64,000 bases of DNA from Pleurostoma richardsiae (GCA_030052745.1 JANBVO010000045.1:124001-188000); one strand, 5' to 3'; counted from the first letter of the stretch, positions 22,389-34,447 are shown. Notes: a model not told the origin generated them from the letters alone. Numbers and translations: made by a program.

Positions 22389-24031
22389 TTAAAGATGGTC
22401 TTGTCTCATTCCCTTAGACTTAACCCAAGCCCACCTCGCAAGTTGCACGCTGGGCGTATCGAACATCTTCGTGCCCAGTTCTGCGATATATAGGAACACG
22501 ACGATGCTGGTGACGGCGCAGAAAAGAAAGTTTGGCTCCATGCCTCGCGGTCCGGCGTCGGGGAACGGCCACCAGCTTGCGTCAAACCAGCGATTGTAGA
22601 GATGCCCGAACTTGGCCAAGGAATCCGGGCTTGGAGGGAACTTGTAGACACCGGCGAGCCAGAAGAGGCGCTCGGACAGGATCCCAATCATCGGGCCATG
22701 TACAAGATAGAGCGCAAATGAGTTCCTCCCGAGATCTGCAGGCAACATCAGTGTCAATCCTCGGGGTTTGGTACAGGTTTGGGATGCCTTGACGACTTCG
22801 GCGGCAGCAAAACAGCACTGAAGCACGTACATTGCGAGAAACTCGTTTCAAAGGCGCCCTTCAGCCAGTTGATCTGGCCTGCAGAGACAAGCACCATCCA
22901 GGAACCCCAAAAGAGCCAGAACCAGCGATATTCTTTGTCGCCGTATGCTGGCGGAATCAACTTGCTTAGCGTGCTCCAGCCATAGCAGTTCCCAAGCACC
23001 TCCTCCGCCGTCCTTTCGTCGCTCGAGGGCTCGCTCGCCAAATAGAGTCCGCAGAGCAGCATCACGTGCATCAGGAACTCGGTCAGTAAGGGCCGCGCCC
23101 TCATTCGCTTCAGGAAGCCATCCCACGGGAGTCTAACTTGGATCATGCTGGCGTTTGTGTACAGCAGATGCATCTCTGCGGTCAGCATCCCCGCGAAGAA
23201 GCAGGCGTAGAAAGCTCCCGGGGTGAGCACGGCCAGGTACAGAGTCGTGGCGAGCGTGACGAGGATTCTCTGCCGGTGAGGCAGGTGATGCATGGCGAAC
23301 AGCCAGACGAAGACAAACATGGATCCTCTGAGCTCCACGGGAATAGTCCACGTGTGGATGTTGTAGGAGCTGTACAAGGGCTTGCCGCGGAAGAAGTAGA
23401 AGAAATGCATTGTCTCCTTGAACCAGGACACCAGCTCGCTGAAGATATTAGACTGGTGGGCCGGCCAGGGTGTGTCAATGCCAAAGACGTGCCACGCCGT
23501 AGCGAAGGCCAGCGTGCTCCATGCGACGGGGAGCAATATGCGCAGCGGCCGGCGGAAGATAGCGGAGTGGACTGAGTCGACAAAGTCGTCACGGCGACCC
23601 TCGTGGAGCAGGGAGATCATCCTCCGGGTCAGGACGTAGCCGGAGATGTGGAAGAAGATGGCGACGGCGAAGTGGCCGCCGGAGAAGAAGACCCGGACGA
23701 TGGGCCATGTCGCCGGGGTGGTGATGAACACATTGGGGAAGAACTCGAAGCCGTGACACAGCTCGATCTCCGAGTGAGTGTATATGGCGAGGTGGACGAA
23801 GCAGACGATCAGCGCGGCCCAGCCACGGATACCATCGAGGTACGCCGTGCGGCTCAGGGAGCGATGAGTGCCGCCGGGCTTCCGGCGGTGCAAGATCTCG
23901 GGCTTCAGGGCATTGAGGATGGAGGCGCCCAGCTTCCCGGCGGACAGGCCCTTGAGTCCGTCCAGAATGCCCTCGACGCCGGAGCGGAACTCTGGCGGGT
24001 CCTGGGCTGGCTGCTCGACCGCCAACATCAT
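22389..24031 (-). CDS. Acyltransferase-3 family membrane protein
   Basis: Two exons are inferred, complement(22389..22735, 22831..24031), 515 residues. The 95-base intron GTACGT...CAG joins S-Q to Y-L-G-R-N-S-F-A-L-Y-L-V-H-G-P. The family (OafA/AT3 type) moves acyl groups from the cytosolic to the outer face of a membrane. Landmarks are the early Y-L-D-G-I-R-G-W-A-A, the F-V-H-L histidine, F-F-H-I-S-G-Y-V-L-T-R-R, and H-T-W-T-I-P-V-E-L-R-G-S. About ten hydrophobic helices can be counted. The ~60 residues before the first helix are soluble. Fungal relatives are common and mostly uncharacterised; the acceptor molecule cannot be named. Confidence 0.85.
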
Positions 24032-24922
24032 AGGGGCGGCGTGTGCTGAGCGGGATCGTTGGCTTCTTCACTTTGTCTTTCTCTTCACCTCGCGTTGGCG
24101 CGGTCATTAAAAGTCGCGAGCGACATGGAGTGGAGCGATGCCCCTGAGTCACGTGCTGCACTGCCCCTTCCATCCGCGTTTCACTCTTCTGGGGGATTTG
24201 CCCTGGCGGGCGCGCCCGTTCGCAGGGTCTCTCCGCATGATAGTTCGACTTGGTGCATGGATTAGCCTTAGTCGGACACCTTGTTCGCCCCGAAGCGCCC
24301 CTTTTTGGCATTTATGCTAAGCTCGAATGGGCCGTTCTGGCTGCTGATCAACCGGCAGCTACCGAATCGCATTCTCAGCCCCTTTCGACGCCCTCTGGAC
24401 GTGTAGAATAATAGAGAGCCATCCGCAGACCGAGGGGTATCTACAGTACTCCGTCGGTCCGTACAGTACACTACATAGAAGGCCTGTCCCTTGCATTCAT
24501 CCTGGCATCTTGGCATCATACTGCTTCGACTTCTCCGCACCATATCTCTTGCGTCATGTGTTACAGTCGAAACCTGTAAGGACCACTAAAATCCGCAATC
24601 CGCAGCTCTGGGCGTGTGCGCTCTGACTGTCGACGATTGTGACATAGCTCAAAACAAGGACAGCAGGAAATGCAGCCACAGGAAGACGAGACTTGTCACT
24701 TGTGAGAACTAAGAGCCGGACCCAACCACTGCTTACCATGCTCATAGGTATGCAGCAAACTCCACCAGAGCCTCCCTACCCCGGCTTTCTTCACTCTTCC
24801 AACACTTGATTGCTCGTGGGTTACTACATGGGCACTCGCTGATATTGTTGACTAGATTGATTGTGTCTTTATTTCCCTACGCTCCAGAAGAAGCCAAGTG
24901 GTTCACCCCCCTTCACACCCAT
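24032..24922. other. Intergenic between two minus-strand genes
   Basis: Promoter of the acyltransferase gene on the left and 3' flank of the J-like gene on the right. No gene seen. Confidence 0.4.
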
Positions 24923-25612
24923 CTAGGCCCAGGCTGCCTCCGCATTCTCGACCGCGAAGACCTCCCAGCGGACCTGGTGGATGATCTTCCGCGTCGTCGG
25001 GTCGTCGCACCAGTCCCAGTCTGCCAAGATCTGGAGCTCCTCCACCAAGTCTCGAAGTCGAGCGTTACGGGAGTGGACTCTAGCGACGAGGGAAAGGTCG
25101 GAGCAGATGGCAGCCGACGCGGAGTAGCTCAGGATGTCGATGTGGCGGCGCTCGTGGGTCCAAAGAGCCTTCTTCAACGCCGACAGTGCCTCGTTGCGCG
25201 TCATCCACACGTTCTGCTCCGGCACTGGCGGAGAGGCGCCGGCGATGGATTCGAAGAGCAGGTCCACCGACTTCTTCCGCTGCACCTGCTTCAAGGGTGA
25301 CTGCCTGTCAGCTGTTAGCACTAGCCGCATGACTGGCTGCGTCACCTTCTGAGCGGCCTCGGCTTTGGCCTTCTTGGCTTCGATAGTTTTCTTAGTCTCT
25401 TCGGCGTTCAATAGGACATCGTACCTATCTTTTCGTCCACCCTTGCCGAGAACGATCCACGCCTTGCGGATCTCAGCGATCTCCTCGAGGCCTTTCTCGC
25501 TAAAGCAAGCATGGTTCTGGTAGGTCTCGTTCGACTTCTCCAAGTAAGCCGTTCGGATTTCCTCGGCAGTGGCCCGTCGAGGCAAACCGAGGACCTCGTA
25601 GTAGGTTGGCAT
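24923..25612 (-). CDS. J-like protein (degenerate DnaJ domain, no HPD)
   Basis: A single open frame of 229 residues starts at the ATG of M-P-T-Y-Y-E-V-L-G-L. The first ~70 residues have the J-domain layout (Y-Y-E-V-L-G-L-P, A-T-A-E-E-I-R-T-A-Y, then R-K-D-R-Y-D). The catalytic His-Pro-Asp between helices 2 and 3 is absent; the place is taken by N-E-T-Y-Q-N-H. Such J-like proteins cannot be expected to stimulate Hsp70 ATPase. A Lys/Glu/Ala-rich helix follows (95-115), then a domain ending in a Trp-containing tail with no known match. A short 45-base in-frame stretch at about 25296-25340 has GTGACG...GGCAG ends and a GCTAAC branch-like word, so it might be an intron; both readings keep the frame. 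Confidence 0.7.
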   Translation of the reverse strand: MPTYYEVLGLPRRATAEEIRTAYLEKSNETYQNHACFSEKGLEEIAEIRKAWIVLGKGGRKDRYDVLLNAEETKKTIEAKKAKAEAAQKVTQPVMRLVLTADRQSPLKQVQRKKSVDLLFESIAGASPPVPEQNVWMTRNEALSALKKALWTHERRHIDILSYSASAAICSDLSLVARVHSRNARLRDLVEELQILADWDWCDDPTTRKIIHQVRWEVFAVENAEAAWA

Positions 25613-26362
25613 GATGCCGCTCTGATGTGTCTGTACGGTCAGTGATTTTGCTCAGTTTCGTACGGGTTGTACGGGCCAGCAAATCCAGAAGTGCTGTTAG
25701 GCTCTTTAGAGACAGTCCGGGACATGCGGCCATCTGTAGAGATATTTGTGTGCCAGCAACTTCTTCTCTGAGACCACTTTGTTGCGGAACAAAAGCGCTG
25801 CCACAACTACTTGTTCGACTGCTCTTTGTTCCCTTTTTAACGTTCCCAAGCGTGAAAGAACCTGAACAATGACCGTGAGACAAAAGTACGGTTTTGCTCA
25901 GAAGGGAGTCCAACACGCTGCATTATCCACCTTCTAAGGAATAAATCTGTACAAGCTTGTCTGTCCCCTGGTGTGCAGTAAAGTCGCACCCAGTTAGCTG
26001 GCAAGATCATTACCGTTTTCTACACATAACAATTTTGGAAGCAAATACCCCAGATATAACGCCCTTAAGAGCTTCGATATCTTCTAGCCCTGCACATGTC
26101 TTATCCAAGTGCCTGCCTTGTGCCCGCAGATTAGCAACGCCGTAAGTGGAACAATGCTTCAAGTCTTGACGTTTTTCAGCATGTCTAGCAGAGAACCAAA
26201 CAACTTCGGACATGCAAGAGCTTAACTACGGGGTATAAGTATATCCTAACGCTTGCTTTTCCTCCCTCGTTAGACATTGTAGGAAGCTATTGGTGATTAA
26301 GATGATTGCTCAGCGAGGAAAGCAGGCTTCATATGTGAGCAAAACAAAACTCGAAAAAGGCC
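25613..26362. other. Intergenic, J-like gene to tRNA-Glu
   Basis: Holds the promoter of the J-like gene and some AT-rich DNA. No gene seen. Confidence 0.4.
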
Positions 26363-26370
26363 AAAAAAAA
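26363..26370 (-). terminator. RNA polymerase III terminator of tRNA-Glu
   Basis: Eight consecutive T on the minus strand, five bases past the mature 3' end, form a strong Pol III stop. Confidence 0.8.
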
Positions 26371-26375
26371 GAACT

Positions 26376-26466
26376 CTCGGACACGGGGAGTCGAACCCCG
26401 GGCTAGCGAGAACCCCAATTTGTTTGGAATTGAGAGTCGCTGATGTTACCGCTACACCATGCCCGA
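26376..26466 (-). tRNA. tRNA-Glu (anticodon CTC), with a 20-base intron
   Basis: Read on the minus strand it folds as a cloverleaf: acceptor TCGGGCA with TGTCCGA (one G-U), D arm GTGTAGCGGTAACAT as in eukaryotic tRNA-Glu, anticodon stem AGCGA/TCGCT, T stem CGGGG/CCCCG with loop TTCGACT. The loop C-T-CTC-A gives anticodon CTC, decoding GAG. The 20-base intron begins right after base 37. The mature form is 71 bases. A strong T8 terminator follows. Confidence 0.9.
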
Positions 26467-26976
26467 TGGGGGCACCGTTCAGTCGAAGTGGGCTCCGACC
26501 GGTTGATTGTGGAGTGACGAGTCGTTATTTCGCCCTAATAGTGCCGGAGGGGCATTGTCGGCTCCCAGACATCAGGGGAAGCGTGCGTGATCAGCGGCAC
26601 TTGGCCAGTAGTGAGGCACAAGAAAACTGAGATCCGACCCCAGTCTGTCCATCTTCTTTCAACGTCCAGTCTGGTCCATGGCCAGAGACACATCGACTAT
26701 TGACCTGATTCTTGGGTTTCATTAGTTTGCGGCGAATAATACTGCTGTTATTCTGGGACCGAACGCAAGAGCCAGCCATATTGTGGTGTGCGCCCACGGT
26801 AGCAATGATACCAGCTGCGACAAGACAGCGTAGCCGAGTAAGCTTCACGACATGGCTTCGTCAATTCATACTGTTTATGCTGACTGCGACAAGTATATAT
26901 GCACAAGGAATCAAAGGCAGAACTGCCGATGTGTATATCATGTATAAGGCAGAAGGCCTAGCGGTCAAACCCGCGG
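26467..26976. other. Intergenic, tRNA-Glu to endo-arabinanase gene
   Basis: No gene seen. At its right edge, GCGGTCAAACC occurs twice (26962-26972 and 26974-26984); the second copy spans the stop codon of the neighbouring gene. Confidence 0.4.
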
Positions 26977-28213
26977 TCAAACCGACGGCCACCCGCCAGA
27001 CCACCCCAGCGTATTCCATCCGAACTGGTACTGGCTGTCCGCGAGGCCGATGTTGGTGTTGGCTAGTCCAAAGATTAGCTCCTTTCTCTCTTTCTACCAG
27101 AGAGAGACTCCAGCGTCAGCCGGACTCACCATAGTGGTAGTACAGCACGGTTCCGTATGTCGGGTCGGCAAAGACCCCCTGCCCCCCCGGACCGTACACG
27201 GCGTCGTGGCTGGCTAGCACCGTTGTTCCGCCGCCAGCCGTGCAGCTCTGGCCGTCGCGGTCGACGAACCCGCCTGTCGCACTTTGGCTGCGGCACACCT
27301 TTATGGCATACTCGGCGCCTGTCGCCGGCTTGGACGTGTCGTACCCGCAGCAGATGCCCGCGCTAAAGAAGAGGTAGTAGTATCCCTCCCTATAGTACAT
27401 GAAGGAGCCCTCGACGGCGTGTGTGCCGGAGGAGTTATACGCGATCTGGTATGCCGAGCCGGATGCCTTGGTGGCACCACTGTTCATGGCTACCTGGCGG
27501 GGAGGTCAGCTCTGGTAATGGACCGGAGTCCCGACAAAGGGTGGCCATCCGTAAGGTATATCGGGCCTGCAGCAGGCATACCTGGTAGATGTCTCCCCAG
27601 AAGGAGCCAAAGTTCATGTAGTATGACGACCCCACCTTGATCAGGTTGGGATCAATGGCGTTGTAGGCCTTTCCTGAAGATGAGGCAATGCCGGTGCTAC
27701 CGTGGTCTGTCCATGAGCCAGCCTCCATCGTTGAGGAGGTGGCATACCCGATTGCAGAGGCCTGTGAGCCGAAGGTCGACACGGCATAGTACAGGACGTA
27801 GGTGCTTCCCACCAGCTGGACATCAGGCGCCTGGGTGAGATCTCGCGTATTAGCCAGTGTCCTCTCTTGCGGGCTGGAGACAGTGTGCATTTGATCCTCT
27901 TTGCGCAAGATCATCAGCGCCGAGTTTTGCTCACCCATAGATCTGTGTTTCCCGCGAGATCGATCGAGCTCCCACTCGGCAGGACTTTGCCCTGGTAGGT
28001 CCAAGAGCCTGTTAGGCTGCTGGCCTTCCAGATTCCGATCTCCGAGCCGGTGTTGAATCGGAAGTATGTGCCATCGGAAGAGCGCCGGATCACAGCCGGG
28101 TCGTGCGCCCAGCAGTCGCCGGAGCACGCACCCGGGTTTGCGTAGCCGTAGGCGCCGCGGAAAAGCACCGCGACGGCACAGATCCCGGAGAGGAATACTT
28201 GAGTCAACTGCAT
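26977..28213 (-). CDS. Secreted endo-1,5-alpha-L-arabinanase (GH43)
   Basis: Four exons are inferred, complement(26977..27062, 27130..27493, 27582..27830, 27935..28213), 325 residues, the usual length of fungal GH43 endo-arabinanases. A signal peptide covers about residues 1-24. The catalytic triad is visible: Asp38 in A-H-D-P-A-V, Asp153 in A-I-D-P-N-L, and the acid Glu204 in A-V-E-G-S-F. Other landmarks are [17 protein letters not shown] and the C-terminal Q-F-G-W-N-T-L-G-W. The enzyme cuts alpha-1,5-arabinan side chains of pectin outside the cell and indicates use of plant cell walls. All intron limits are standard (GTGAGC, GTATGC, GTGAGT donors). Such genes are usually under carbon-source control; no specific site was identified. 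Confidence 0.92.
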
Positions 28214-28301
28214 CTTCTCGTCCTCACAACGATTCCAGAGAATCGTGTCAGGGCATGCGGGCCGTGACCATCCCGAGAGATCGAGAGTAGGGAGTGACAG
28301 G

Positions 28302-28308
28302 CCTTATA
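28302..28308 (-). promoter_or_regulatory. TATA-like box of the endo-arabinanase gene
   Basis: TATAAGG on the minus strand lies 89 bases before the start codon, a usual spacing in fungi. Confidence 0.4.
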
Positions 28309-29258
28309 CACTGGTGCCGGTCCAAAGCCTAGAAGTCCTTTCTTCCAACTGCCTACCTATCGTAGGTACTTACCATGAGACCCGGTGATGGGGCCATCCT
28401 TCGTGATCCTAATTGATGGACGATATGTTACTGATTCCGTAGTGGCGGGCAATGATTGGCGGGAATTTGCTGAAATCGAATGCTCCGCGAACATGGCGAG
28501 GTTAAATGCTCCCGCGATGAAACGCTGGGCGTCTCTTCGGAATCGAGGGAAGCTGAATTTCGCCGTCGCGTCCTCATCTTGCCATGGTGCTGCTCCTCTT
28601 CCCTGAGCCGACATTCCACACTATCGCGACTGCTCGCTTACACAGCGGCGCACGGAGTTGGATAGGGCTTCCTAAATGGGCATGGCCATGATGTCGAAGA
28701 TAGGTAGACCGCCATGTGGAGTTGACATTCTCGAGGCAGTGTCAGCAACCTCCTTCAAACATTGGGAATGATGAGCCTTCGAACAATTTGATGGGTGTGA
28801 ACCGTGAAATAAACCGGCTAGCTTCCAAGGCCGTAGGTCCGCCAGTACTGGGTCTGGGAGATATGCGCCCCTCGCTCAGACATTGCTCTCATGGTTGTCG
28901 GATGTGTTGCGCGATCAACGATTCCCATCTCGACTGGAATAGGAAGAAAGGAAGAAGAGGTATTAATTCAACTTTAAAAGTAAGGCTATTAACAGGCACA
29001 CAGTAAATAGTATATAATCAATGCTCCCCAACGTCATCATCATCGCCGAGTGCGCCAAAGTAGATACAAAGCGCAGACTGGCTGCATGGTACATTATCGT
29101 CGTCCCGGCGCGTGCCTGTGGTGCCCTCTTATATTTGTCTCATCCACCTGCAGTCTTGACTCAGCCTCCCGCCGTCGCGAGAAACACGCGGCTTGAAAAG
29201 GCCCAGGACAATGTCCACAAGCTTTCAGATTAGACCTCTCACTCGATGCAACTCATCC
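28309..29258. other. Intergenic, arabinanase promoter to CFEM 3' flank
   Basis: No gene was found. Short open frames on both strands near 28357-28665 overlap each other and match nothing. Confidence 0.4.
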
Positions 29259-29913
29259 TCACAGCAACGCCAACCCGGCAACCAGGCCACCCAGGGCGCC
29301 CATGCCGAGAGCTGGCGTCTGCTTCGGTCCCCAGTTGCCAGACGCGCTGCTGCCGGACGACGCGTTTGCCGCCGTGCCGGTGGCCGCCGAGGAAGACCCG
29401 CCCGAGGAGCTGGCGCCGGTGGTGGCGGCGGCCGAGGCACTGCCAGACGTGGTAGTCGCAGCAGTCGCGGTGGCGGGGCTTGAGCTGGCAGTGCCGGAAG
29501 CAAGGCCAGAGGTGGAGGTGCAGGAGACGACGGTTGGAACGGAGACGCCCTGGGCAGAGCAGATCTGCTGGGCGAAGGCGACAGCGGCAGCCTGGTCGGA
29601 GGCGTCGCAGACGCCCTCGAGACAGCAGGCGATGGTGCTGAGGAAGTTCTGGTTCTGACAGATGCACTTGGGGTCTGTGCCGCACCCGGCGTACCCGGAG
29701 CCGCTGAACTGCTCCGAAGCGCAATTTTGCTGTAGGGCGAGCATGTGGATTAGTCTACAGTACGGGTTCCAGTTCTCCACCAAGGGGCGCGGGCCACTGG
29801 GTGGCTCAATGGCTGCTATGCAGAGTCACACGTACAGCACACGAGGGCAGAGCGGTGAACTGCGCGGCGGCGAGGCCGGCGAAGACGGCCAGGGACAGGA
29901 CGGAGGTCTTCAT
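29259..29913 (-). CDS. CFEM-domain, probably GPI-anchored surface protein
   Basis: Two exons are inferred, complement(29259..29729, 29836..29913), 182 residues; intron GTACGT...CTACAG. A signal peptide (M-K-T-S-V-L-S-L-A...A-A-A) is followed by a CFEM domain at about 22-92 with the cysteine order P-S-C, N-C, G-C, K-C-I-C, A-C-C, V-C, I-C. That is nine cysteines, one more than the canonical eight. The Asp before the C-x-C pair (T-D-P-K-C) is the position that binds heme iron in characterised CFEM proteins. A Ser/Thr/Ala-rich stalk follows, and the protein ends in a small hydrophobic tail (G-G-L-V-A-G-L-A-L-L) typical of a GPI signal. CFEM proteins serve in heme uptake, wall structure or host interaction. 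Confidence 0.92.
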
Positions 29914-32109
29914 TGTGTCGACGGAGGGAGTCTGGAGAGCCAGCAGTGTTAATCACGGGGCATTTGCGCGATGCAAGGAACCGGTGACTACTGATAGCTT
30001 TGCTCACCTCGGTGTCCAGCAGAGAGCTGTGGAACGAGTGCGGGATTCAACTGGAGGTGATATCGAGCAAGAACAGAGGAGTGTCCGAGAGAGTCTCGAT
30101 GGTGTTGGTCTGCTGAAGAGAAGACAAGCTGGAGAGAGGCCGCAGCAAGCAGGACTTTAACTTAAGGCAAATGAACAGAAGGGCACGGCAAAACAGACAC
30201 CAGCCAATTGGGAGCAGTGGCCGAAGCCATTGAGCCCAGCCCAGCTCAGATGGGGAGAAGCTTTGTCCCAACCCAGTAAGCTTAGGAGCTACAGGAACCC
30301 TGTCGGCGTGTTTCTCCTCCCCTCTCCCTCCTCCCCCCTCTTAGCTCTTCTGCGGTGCTGCGCCTTCTGGAGACCTGGACCCTCCATCTGCTTATTCTTA
30401 ACGCCCCACGGTTCCACAGAGAAGGGAGAGCTGGGCCGATTGGCCGAATGCGCCAAGGAATGGGTGGCTTGATGGTGTCCCGCGATCTGGGTCCAGTCGT
30501 GTCAAACGAGAGCATCATCGTCAGATCGGCCGCATCGAAGCTTCAGGAACAGGCCTTCCCAAGTCGAAGAGCGCGCGAAGTACATTTCTGCTTTGAGAGC
30601 ACTTTGTTTAGTGCACAGAGCTTCCCCCTTCTCATATCGAAGAAATCGCCGTAAGTATAGGCAACGATGGCTTCTTGACTGACACCAGAGGCTGCTCAGC
30701 TCTCACTGAACGTCTTATTAGCCTACTAAGCTACTCAACTAGCAACCGCGCTGGATTCCCAATCCGGGCCCGATGGATTATCGGGGCCTCAAAGCGCCCC
30801 GACACCTCCGCCGTGGACGGTCGATCCACAGTCTCTTATCTTACTCTGCATCTACACATCGGCGTGGGAGAGCAACCTGCCAATGAGGAATAGAAGGTTA
30901 TGACGAGAGCACCAATGCAGACCGTCTTTCTGGCAACTGAGAGGTGTAGTCCTCGGATGTTTCCGTCGATAGTGACGCGTCCATCTCCTCCTCGCAGCAT
31001 CGGCGACAATCTGGGGATGGTGACATTGACGCCGCTGATCTCGAACCTGCTTTTGAGATTGAGGTTGCAACCGAGTAGCTGCCCCTCAGGCTCAGTGTTG
31101 CGCGTGACGGCAGATCGCTTCAGAAGCGAGCGGGCAGAAGTCTCTTCACTTTCCCGACTGATCTTTCACGAGTTGTGACCAGAGAGCAGCTCATTTCAGA
31201 TAATGTTCCTGCATACGATCAAGTCGACGTGACGTTATGAAAGAAGCCGCGACCCGTGACTTTGCGACGCAACCTCCTTCCGTCCTCCCTCCTGCCGCAC
31301 CCGGATTGCATGTGTAGAGACAGCACAGCCTCAAATAGCCGGCCCGTCACTGAGGGTTTTGGAGAAACGCCGTCCCGCTTCCCAGCACATTGGGTGATCC
31401 GGAACACAAACCACGAGGTTCCCCGCAGAAGCAATCACGATCGCCATTCGGCGGTCAAGGGCAGCGGGGGGGATAGTGAAGGGGCCCGCTGGCTGCTCCG
31501 ATTACCCACTGGCAGATGCTCTTGATGGCTTCTTTTTTCTCCTTTTCTGTGGAAGGCCCTCTGTTATGTCGTGCTAGAGAAACTACGGAGTTACGAAGCT
31601 TCGTACGAGTTGTGGGTACCTGCAAGTGATAATAGAGCTACAAAACGTCTCACAGCACTGAACTACCAGCCCAGCCAGCCCTACACACCATCTTTCGTAG
31701 CGTGATATACCACTAGCAGTAGCGTAGCGAGCAGGTCCCTGGCTCCATTATGGGCCCCCAAGCTCTGCCGATGTGCGTCTGGCAACGGCGCGAGAGTCGG
31801 AGAGGGGGACGGACGCAAGTGGCTGCTGGACACTTGCTCTGATTTGCTTATTGGCACGCATTGAGTTTTTGCTGTAGCTGAATTGCCCTTGTTCATAAAC
31901 GGGCTGGACCACAAGCCCAGCATCTTCTCCCAGATTCCCTCTTTAAGCCACTCCATTCCTACAGTATCCCAGCCTGCCAGGCCATGCCATCTTTAGCGGC
32001 TATGCTGTAATACTAGATTGGCCTGTCTGTTGGTCCTCGCTCTTCTCCTCGAAAACGCAGTTGGTTCGTGACTACGTCTACCTACGTTGTTGGTCTCTCA
32101 TCTGCAGCC
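29914..32109. other. Gene-free 2.2 kb between CFEM and MFS genes
   Basis: Contains the CFEM promoter on the left and the MFS promoter on the right. No frame resembles a protein. A TGACGT word (CRE-like) lies near 31225. A 91-codon minus-strand ATG frame at 31681-31956 is unsupported. Confidence 0.4.
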
Positions 32110-34447
32110 ATGGGTTTGGGTATCTTGGAGGACAGGGTCATGGACCATGTCCCTGGTAAGCAGCTCTCCACCTCTCGTCTCTTGAAGGGCTTCAGCGCCG
32201 CGAAGAGCCGCTTGATACTAATGTCACGATTACTGCCAAGGGACGACTCGCTATTTCGACGACCCGGAAAGACCACAGTATGCTCCCCATGAAGGCGTGC
32301 CAGGGCTGAAGTGCGACAACAGCGGCCCTGTTCCCATCATTCTTGTATGTGAAGGACGAACCTCTACCCTCTCCCTGACTGACGGCCGACGCACACTTTA
32401 CGAGCGCCATAGGATGCTGCAAACGAGCTCCCATGCTAACAACGTCTCTCTCTTCAGGTCCCTCAACCCTCCGACGACCCTAACGACCCGCTGAACTGGC
32501 CTCTCTGGAAGCGCGATGTCATCACCCTCATCCTCTCTATCACCGCCATCTTCGGCACCGCGCTGGGCCCTATCCTAGCGGCCAACACCGTCACCCTCTC
32601 GCTGTACCTCTCTCGCGACTTCACCGAGGTGGCCCTGTTGACTGGCTACTTCCTGCTGGGTGTTGGTGTCGCCGGCTTTGTCTTCGTGCCCTCGAGCCGC
32701 ATCTGGGGCAAGCGCCATCTCTTCCTGCTCGGAACCGTCATCCTCATCTTCTCCAGCGCCTGGGGCGGCGCGTCTGGGAAGAGCTACAAGAGCCTGCTAT
32801 GGGCGCGCATCATCCAGGGCGTCGGCTGCGCCCCTTTTGAGGCTCTCGTCAATGCTGCCGTCGGCGATCTGTACTTCGTCCATGTACGTTCCAAAGCCCC
32901 TCCCCCATCCCGCTTTACCAGGCCAGTCATTCGTGCTGGTTGCTAACCGCGCATGTCGTACACGAGCAGGAGCGAGGCAAGCGCATGGCCTTCACGAATC
33001 TCGCCGTCTTCGGCGGCGCGTTCTTCACCCCCATCCTCGTCGGCAAGATCACCCACACCATCAAGTGGTGGTGGTCCTTCTACTTTGTCGCCATCTTCAG
33101 CGGTGCCTGCCTCCCCGCCGTCTTTTTCTTGTGCCCCGAGACCGCCTACCGTCGCGACACGAACCTGAATACCGACATGCTCGCCCAGGACGAGTCCGTC
33201 GCTGTCAAGCACGATCGTACCACCGCCGCCGTTGGCGGAGCGGCTGCCACGTCGGCGCCGGCTGCGTCCGGTTCGGTGGAGGAGCAAGATCTTGAGAAGG
33301 ATACCGCAGGCGCCACTGCTGCTGCTGCCGTTAGCCCTGCCATTGTACCGCGGGAGCCCGGGTCCAGCAGCTCGGACGGCGCTGACGCCATCCGGCGCAC
33401 CGATCGCTCAAGCAACGAGTCGGAGAAAACGCTAGGGCAGCAGCAGGGCGGCGTTGCCAGCCCCGCGCCGGCCAGCAGCCCCGAGGCGCCAACCGCCATT
33501 CCGGCCAAGGTCTCTTGGGTGCAGTCACTGGCCATCTTCAACGGGCGCAAGACGGACGAGCAGTTCTGGAAGCTCCTCATCCGGCCGCTGCCCCTCTTCG
33601 GTCAGCCCGCCTTCCTCTGGGCGTGCCTCATCCAGGGCACGCTGATCGGCTGGACCGTCTTCATCGGCGTCATCCTGGGCGCCTTCTTCCTGGGCTACCC
33701 GCTCTGGTGGGACGAGGTGCGCACGGGGTACGCGTACACAGGAGCGTTCCTCGGCGCGCTGCTGGGCTTCATCATCGCGGGCGGGCTAGCGGACTGGAGC
33801 GCTAAGGTGATGACGCGCTGGAACGGCGGCATCTACGAGCCCGAGTTCCGCATCGTGTTGGTCATCCCGCAGATGGTCTTCGGCGTCATGGGCGTCTTCG
33901 GGTGGGGATACACATCCGACGGTCTGCTGCAGGGCAAGTTCCACTGGTCGATTCCCATCATGTTCTTCGGCTTCGAGGTGTGTGGCATGGTCATCGGCGC
34001 GGTGGCGAGCAGCTTGTACATCGTCGATGCGTACCGTAAGTGTCTTGTCTCCTTTTCTAGAGTCGTCCTTTCTCGCCTCTTATGTCACCCATTATCACCG
34101 AGAGAACTGGCTGGCTGACGAGTGACGGGAATCCTAGGCGAGCTGGCCATCGAGGGTTTCACCTGCATGATCATCTTCAAGAACTTCTTCAGTTTCGGCC
34201 TGACCTTCAAGGCCTACGACTGGCTCGTGGAGAACAACACGAAGGCCACGCCCGTGTTCAGGGCTCTGGGCATCGTACAGATCATCGTCTGCGTTCTGAG
34301 TGTCCCCATGTGTAAGTCTATGATCTGCATCTGCCCATTCATCACTCTGTCACTGTATTGACAACGTTTCGTCTAGACATCTTCGGGAAGCGCAACCGGA
34401 GCTTTTTCTACCGCCATGACATACTCAGGATGCTGAATCTGAGATGA
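32110..34447 (+). CDS. MFS transporter (fungal DHA1/HOL1-like)
   Basis: Six exons are inferred: 32110..32155, 32241..32344, 32458..32883, 32970..34035, 34138..34311, 34377..34447; 628 residues, phases closing. The start M-G-L-G-I-L-E-D leads to a cytosolic N-terminus with D-D-P-N-D-P-L-N-W-P, the signature before helix 1 in fungal HOL1-type carriers. Two sets of helices are separated by a long polar loop (about 250-370) rich in Ala, Ser and Thr with a charged middle. The motif-A region reads P-S-S-R-I-W-G-K-R. The last exon gives Y-I-F-G-K-R-N-R, the usual family end. Relatives export drugs or move polyamines and small organics; the substrate is not readable. Exon 1 is only 46 bases. Confidence 0.9.

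Noticed and set aside
22406-25612. Beta-lactamase-like, acyltransferase-3 and J-like genes as a biosynthetic cluster
   Set aside because: No core synthase or tailoring oxidase is nearby; adjacency alone does not support a pathway.
26962-26984. Tandem 11-base direct repeat at the arabinanase stop codon
   Set aside because: Only two short copies; probably a small local duplication without function.
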